A stretch of DNA of 64,000 bases from Cercophora sp. LCS_1. Taxonomy: Eukaryota > Ascomycota > Sordariomycetes > Sordariales > Lasiosphaeriaceae. The position numbers and the translations under genes were made by a program. Of this stretch, positions 59,204 through 64,000 are shown piece after piece. The stretch is from the NCBI GenBank assembly GCA_036250225.1, contig JAPZLL010000003.1, positions 434,001 to 498,000 of the forward strand, in the 5' to 3' direction. Below the pieces are notes generated by a model. It saw only the letters and a list, made by a program, of their open reading frames with translations. It was not told the DNA's origin and ran no database searches. Position 1 is the stretch's first letter. The number at the start of each line of letters is the position of its first letter.

Positions 59204-59209
59204 TATAAG
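59204..59209 (+). promoter_or_regulatory. TATA box of the 59321 gene
   Basis: TATAAG lies 117 nt before the start codon, after a T12 run, and no ATG occurs between it and the start codon at 59321. Confidence 0.5.
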
Positions 59210-59320
59210 CAGTCGGGCACCGGTGCAGCGTCCTCCCACCCTGCCGGTCAAATCAGCACACAACACATTTTTCTCAGCTGCTTTAGCCTACAGCCTTCCC
59301 CATCTTCGCTGAGCAGCATC

Positions 59321-60340
59321 ATGTCCAAGACGGTCAAGTTCCGCGGGGGCTCGCCCTCGGGACAGTCGTATCTGGGGCACCAACCGAGCGACTCGGGCGT
59401 TGGTTCGTTCAGTGACAGTGAGAGTCGCGCCGCATATCCTGATCATGCCTACGCAGGCTCCGACTACGACAGCCCAACCCTCTATGCACTCGAGGAGTCC
59501 CTCGCCAACGAGGTCGCTGCCAAGGAGGGGTGGATGAAGAAGGCCACCGAGCTCGACAGTCTGCTGCTGCGCGCCCACAAGGAGCTCAAGGAGACCGAGG
59601 CGCGATTGCGCGCCCTCGAGGACCACGCCGAGGAACTGGAGGATGACAACGCCAAACTCACCAAAGCCAACAAGGATCTTACCGAGGAGAATGCGCGACT
59701 CAAGGATGACCTCAAGGATGCCAAGAAGTCGTCGTCGTCGTCGTCCTCATCATCGACGTCGTCTCGGCGCAAGAGCAGCTCACCGCCAGTCATGAGCGGC
59801 GCCATTGCTGCCGACGAGGAGAAGAAGGAGAAGCCCCGACGAAGCGCCAGCAAGAAGCACGGCGGCGTCAAGGAATCGGAGCGCGCCGAGAGAGAGAAGG
59901 AGCGCGAGCGCATCCATCGCGAGATCGAACGAGAGATGGAGCGTGAGCGCGCGCGTGAGAAAACCCGCGAAATGGATCGCCTGCGCCGACGCTTCAACAA
60001 GGACGGCGGCGAAGAGAGCGACACCAAAAGCAGCAACACCTCCAGCAAAGAGCGAGATCGTCGCAACCGGCGCGACAGCTACGTTGAGCCTCTCGGACAG
60101 CCAGCACCGCGCCCTCAGGTCGTTCCCCCTTCGCCATCCCGCCATTACTCGTACTCCAACAACCCCTACCCCCAGCAGACCTACCAGTCTGGCAATGTGC
60201 CGCGAGCAGCCCATCCTTCTGTTGTTGTTTCTTACGGCGACTCATTCCATGACGACCGAGAGGAAGACGGCATGTACCACCCTCATCCCCTTCCCAAGCA
60301 GCAACGGGCTCCCGAGCGCAGAGACCGGGAGCGAAGATGA
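59321..60340 (+). CDS. Hypothetical coiled-coil, Arg/Glu/Ser-rich protein, 339 aa
   Basis: Single-exon gene of unknown function. The frame is open upstream but the first ATG is at 59321, just after a TATA-driven leader. Residues 1-50 carry SDSGVGSFSDSESRAAYPD, a phospho-site-like Ser/Asp segment. About 56-136 form a coiled coil (LEESLANEVAAKEGWMKKAT through ENARLKDDLKDAKK). A run of nine serines follows, encoded mainly by a TCG repeat (about 59730-59760). A highly charged helix of RE/ER repeats (about 185-230) comes next. The C terminus is Pro/Tyr/His-rich and ends RRDRERR. The charged helix may be a single alpha-helix rather than a coiled coil. No family is recognised. Confidence 0.8.
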   Translation: MSKTVKFRGGSPSGQSYLGHQPSDSGVGSFSDSESRAAYPDHAYAGSDYDSPTLYALEESLANEVAAKEGWMKKATELDSLLLRAHKELKETEARLRALEDHAEELEDDNAKLTKANKDLTEENARLKDDLKDAKKSSSSSSSSSTSSRRKSSSPPVMSGAIAADEEKKEKPRRSASKKHGGVKESERAEREKERERIHREIEREMERERAREKTREMDRLRRRFNKDGGEESDTKSSNTSSKERDRRNRRDSYVEPLGQPAPRPQVVPPSPSRHYSYSNNPYPQQTYQSGNVPRAAHPSVVVSYGDSFHDDREEDGMYHPHPLPKQQRAPERRDRERR

Positions 60341-62414
60341 TCGCGCGCGCATTTTGAGTGGTACAATTCGACCAATGCCGCTATGTTTTCCTTCTTTCTC
60401 GGCTGGTCCCGATCGTGCATCCTCAACACCAATCCGCTCTCATTCCTCAGATACCCCGATTGGCCTGCACCCACAACAAGGTTTCTGCACGGCAACCTCA
60501 CCAAGCCCATTCAGGGGTATCCAGTCGACACACAATTTCGCGAAGCAAAAAAAGTTTTTTTTTTTCAGCCAGCGCACCGCCATTTCGGGTCGGGACCCAC
60601 TCTCATCCTTCTTCAGCCCTGACGTCGCAGCGGCCCGACAGGGCCCCTGGCAATCCCATCTCGCACGACCCGACCAAAGGTTTCGGCAGGAAGAGGCCGC
60701 CGGGGCTTTCCAACACCAAGCCCAGCGGCTGCGCCCGTGTCATCACCACCCACCACACCCACTTGAAGCCGCATCACGCTAGGCTTCCGTCCCGTTGGCC
60801 AACATCATCGCCCCAAAACCCATTGGCCAAAAACACCATTTTGGGATTCCCACCGATGACACCTCCTGTTTCGCTCAAACCATACCATCGAGGGCCCCGC
60901 ACTGTTTTTATTGGCTTGGTGCACGGCCATCGTCATTGGGACACAAAAAAAGGGGGTGGCCATCTTTGAAAGCCTAACCGTTCACGGCTCGCGCCCGACG
61001 AGACAAAGGCTCCCGATTTGCGACTTTTTTTTTTTAATTCATTATACCCCCCCTTGTTGTTTACTGTATTATTGTATTACCCCATCTTGTTTACTACATT
61101 TCGCAGGTTTCCACAACCTGAAGGCATAGGATCATTTTTTGATGGGAGGATACAACGCATCGGGCAATTTTCTCTCATGGATATCAGGCATTTGCATGAC
61201 ACACTACCCATACATAGATAGAGACGGCGGTTATCATCACTCAGATAGATTTTTTTGTTGTTTTCCCTCTTATTGGTCTTGTCCCACGGCAACAGACCTC
61301 TCTTTTATCTCAAATACCTCAATCATGTACCTCGGAACGTTGTTATACCATCATGTATGTAGTCACCATGTTTGTTTTTTGGCAGGAGGATACTGGGCAG
61401 TGGTATGTGTGTCTGTGTTTTGTCTGACGTGTTGGAGATAGAGAGAGAGACAGAGAGATCAACTCTCGGGCAAAACAAGCTCGTGGAGCTTCGAGAAAGA
61501 GAGACGGCGCGGAAATTACTATTTCCCGTCTGTTCTTTTAAAAATATATACGTTGCAAGGCTATTTCTCGGGTTTTGCCCCCAATCTGACGTGATGTTAT
61601 GCGCTGGCGCGACGATTCAGGAATAATGACACCTCACCTTGCGACCTCAGGCAGCCAAGGCTGAGTGAGTTTTATGAAAATCAAAACACACACACTCACA
61701 CAAAAGGAACATGTGTCCATGACGCCGGCGCATCGTTCATTCATTCCACAACATTGAGCTTGCTATTTACATACCGTATGTACCGGCCGCATGTATATAT
61801 GTATGTATGTGCGGAGGCGAGGCGAAGCGAACCGGGAAGGCAAAGCAATTTATTGAACCCGCCAGCTGTGTGTGTGTGTGTGTGTGTCACGGCATCCGGA
61901 TGTATTGTCTATTTCCCACGCCCTTCCCTTCCCTTCCCGTTCCCGAAAACCTGGGAATGCACCGTTCCCATGCGTGTCGCAGCTAGGTTACACGGGGTTT
62001 GTCCGTCTGTCCCCCGGAGCACAGCAGCATGCATGTGTGAGAAGGCGAACTCTGTGCGAGGGGTATGGAAGTGTCGAGCCTTGTCGCTTATTGCCTGCTT
62101 TGGATAATTCGCCGCGCATACAAAATACTTGGTTAACTTTTGTTGACGGACGGGCTTGTTTGGTATTGTGGGTTTGTCTTCTGCAACCCTCTACTGTTGG
62201 CCAAAACATGTTCAGCCGCTTGAGTAAGTCGCGAAATCTCTGTCGCTGGATCGGATGGTATTTCCCTCTGACCAGAAATGACCTTGCATAACTCCCACTT
62301 TCCACGATTACCAGTAGCTCTCCATGCTCACCCCTCCTGAGAACCTCCTCGGTGTAGAATAAAATCGGACTTTTGAAGGGGATACACCCCGCAAACGCCA
62401 GACATTCCTAACAT
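60341..62414. other. Convergent gap between the 59321 gene and UPF3
   Basis: The 3' flanks of two converging genes. It contains T runs near 60555 and 61025, a (GT)n tract at 61867-61887 and GTAT repeats near 61796-61810. No supported gene. Confidence 0.55.
61867..61887. repeat. (TG)n microsatellite, 21 nt
   Basis: Uninterrupted TG dinucleotide repeat in a convergent 3' gap. Confidence 0.85.
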
Positions 62415-64000
62415 CTATGCACTTTGCCCACTGGGAGCACCCGCGTCGGCGCCCTTGTCACTGTCTTTGCTTCCTCCGTCTTTACCGCCGTCTTTATCTC
62501 CCCTACCCCTGCCGCCTCGTCTCCTTCGCTTTTCCTTCTCTGCCTTTTCGCCGGACATAGCTGCAGGCGCAGTTGGAGCCTGCGAGGTCGAAGAGGAAGC
62601 AGCATTACCCGGTTCTGTCGATGCCACATTGCTGCTAGCAGGAGTGAGAGCGCCACCTTTGCCACCTCTTCCCTTCTTCTCCCCAACCTCTTTCCGCTCC
62701 AACACCTGTACCGTTGCCTGAGCGACCGTGACGGGGTTCGCCGCCATCGCTTTAGCCAGACCGTCGTGGTCTGCGAAATCCACATAGGCAAATCCCTTTT
62801 TACGGTCCATCTCTACCGAGTTGACGCCGCCGAAGGCTTGCATGGCTTCCATCAGCAGTGCCTCGGTAACGCCTTGGGAGTGGTTTGCGTGCTTGATGAA
62901 TGCTCGAGTCGCGCCAGGGCTGGGGGTTGCAGCGCTACCCTTTTTACTGGCAGCTTGCTGTCTCGAGGCTGCGGCTTTGGGTCCAGAAGGGGGAGTAGGC
63001 GCAGAAGAAGAAGCTGCTGGGGCTGGTGTCGATGAGGGTGATGGTGCTGAAGGCGGCGCATCTTTCTTCTTCAGTACCACGATTGGTGGCTTGGCGGGGG
63101 GTTGAGACGACCCAGAGTCAGTGGCCCTCTCTGACTTGACGGCACTCTTAGAATCATGCTTCCCATCAGGCTTGGTTTTGACGCTCTCCTCTACCGCGGC
63201 TCCCGCACGATTGCGAGCTCGGGTTCTTCTTGAAGACGGCGTTGCTTGCTGTTTCGACTGAGCAGAAGGTCCTGATGGTGCAGCTGAGGGTGGCGGTGAT
63301 GCTGCAGATGGCGAAGGTTCGATAGGCGTGGGCGGCGGTGAAGGTCGTTGTATAGTAGGGGTTGACTCTTTGGTAGGCTCTTTCGGCGTGCCCGCTTTTG
63401 CTTCGGCCTCTGCTTTGGCGGCATCCTGCCGAGCTTTGCGGTGAGCATTGCCGGGGCTGAGTCCCAGATCCCGCTGCAAGATCCGGGCTGCAGCAGCTAT
63501 CCCGGCTCGTCTGCTCTTTGGCGGTTGTTCTGGAGTGTTGGCTTGGGCGCTGGTTTGCGCCGGCGCCTGAATGTGTGCTGCGATCGACTTAGCGGCCGCC
63601 GCGGTAGTATCGACAGCAGCCTTTTTAGAGAGGATCTTGACAGATTCTCTGATTTTCTCCGGTGCTTTGCCTGCGGCCTTCTCCGATAGTCTCTCAGCCT
63701 TGCTGTCCTTGCTCTTCTTTTTAGGCTCTTCCGGGCTGGTGGCAGTGGCCTTCCCTTTTCCGCTCTGCGACTCCTGCCTTGAATGCTTGGCGTTCTTTGC
63801 GGCCGCAGCCTCCTTTGCCTTTGCCGCCTTCTCTCTCAAATGTTCAATCAGGGGTGTCGTGGTCGGCCTTTCGCCCTTCGGTGTCTCCTCGCTCGCCTGC
63901 TCTACTTCCTTGTGAGCATCGGGGTTGGCCAGACCCTCCAAAAAGGCCATAAAGTCTTCATCCTGGTCTATTGTGCCTTGACGATTGTCCGTCCGCTTCT
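62415..64000 (-). CDS. UPF3: Nonsense-mediated mRNA decay factor UPF3 (5' part off the window)
   Basis: UPF3 links exon-junction complexes or terminating ribosomes to UPF2/UPF1 in nonsense-mediated decay. The frame is open to the window edge, so the N-terminal Smg4/UPF3 domain is missing; about 528 codons are visible. The first residues, KRTDNRQGTIDQDEDFMAFL, match the end of that domain (the G-T-I-[ED]-x-D-x-x-x-x-FLE pattern). A long Ala/Lys/Pro/Ser-rich disordered region follows, with basic nuclear-localisation-like clusters such as SSRRTRARNRAG. Near the C terminus an RRM-like fold is visible: RNP2-like RAFIKH, then EALLMEAMQAFGGVNSVEMD, RNP1-like KGFAYVDF and a final strand ATVQVLERKE. 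The tail is RRRRGGRGRGDKDGG followed by an acidic end. The gene name rests on the short edge motif plus architecture. Other RRM proteins are possible but less likely. Confidence 0.8.
   Translation of the reverse strand, partial: KRTDNRQGTIDQDEDFMAFLEGLANPDAHKEVEQASEETPKGERPTTTPLIEHLREKAAKAKEAAAAKNAKHSRQESQSGKGKATATSPEEPKKKSKDSKAERLSEKAAGKAPEKIRESVKILSKKAAVDTTAAAAKSIAAHIQAPAQTSAQANTPEQPPKSRRAGIAAAARILQRDLGLSPGNAHRKARQDAAKAEAEAKAGTPKEPTKESTPTIQRPSPPPTPIEPSPSAASPPPSAAPSGPSAQSKQQATPSSRRTRARNRAGAAVEESVKTKPDGKHDSKSAVKSERATDSGSSQPPAKPPIVVLKKKDAPPSAPSPSSTPAPAASSSAPTPPSGPKAAASRQQAASKKGSAATPSPGATRAFIKHANHSQGVTEALLMEAMQAFGGVNSVEMDRKKGFAYVDFADHDGLAKAMAANPVTVAQATVQVLERKEVGEKKGRGGKGGALTPASSNVASTEPGNAASSSTSQAPTAPAAMSGEKAEKEKRRRRGGRGRGDKDGGKDGGSKDSDKGADAGAPSGQSA

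Noticed and set aside
59048..59320. N-terminal extension of the 59321 gene in the same frame
   Set aside because: It has no ATG, contains the TATA box and a T12 run, and so belongs to promoter and leader.
1..64000. CRISPR arrays, bacterial operons, rRNA genes
   Set aside because: None were seen; the window is fungal nuclear DNA and its short repeats are microsatellites or homopolymers.

Overview
This 64-kb window comes from the nuclear genome of a filamentous ascomycete (Pezizomycotina), most likely a Sordariomycete. The genes are eukaryotic and carry 20 reconstructed coding introns. Nineteen are 52-108 nt long, with gtaagt/gtatgt-type donors, gctaac/gctgac branch sites and cag/tag acceptors. 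The set includes a complex I assembly factor, which budding yeasts lack, and proteins with long low-complexity insertions. No bacterial, viral or organellar signature was seen. Exon boundaries were worked out by eye; every multi-exon model listed closes in frame.

Layout, left to right. 1-2903: no supported gene. 2904-9831: an ING-family PHD-finger protein (-), a cis-prenyltransferase of the Rer2/DHDDS type (-), and a rhomboid-like Dsc2/UBAC2-type membrane protein (+), which shares a divergent promoter with the prenyltransferase gene. 9832-12725: a Uds1-domain coiled-coil protein (+). 13370-16497: YSH1/CPSF73, the mRNA 3'-end endonuclease (-), divergent from TAF4 (17181-19227, +). The gap between uds1 and ysh1 holds a decayed Ty3/gypsy RNase H fragment.

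19228-36056 is a 16.8-kb interval with no recognisable conserved gene. Inside it, 30244-31120 looks like a real but unusual transcription unit. It has a TATA box, then about 560 nt without a single ATG, then a 175-nt intron with good signals, then a 31-codon ORF whose ATG would be the first in the spliced message. The upstream leader is also open in the same frame across the splice. I consider this the best candidate for something undescribed.

36057-48000 is a dense housekeeping block: ARPC5 of the Arp2/3 complex (+), NDUFAF5 complex I assembly factor (-), AP-2 alpha adaptin (+), ATG18 (+) and the dual-specificity phosphatase PPS1 (-). 47910-54516 is gene-poor. 54517-55227 and 59321-60340 are two short single-exon coiled-coil genes with TATA boxes and ATG-free leaders. 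The window ends inside a 5'-truncated UPF3 gene (62415-64000, -), which has an RRM-like domain near its C terminus.

The genes do not form a pathway cluster. They serve chromatin and transcription (ING, TAF4), mRNA 3' processing and decay (YSH1, UPF3), dolichol synthesis and ER/Golgi protein quality control (RER2, DSC2), actin, endocytosis and septation (ARPC5, AP-2 alpha, Uds1), mitochondria (NDUFAF5), autophagy (ATG18) and signalling (PPS1).
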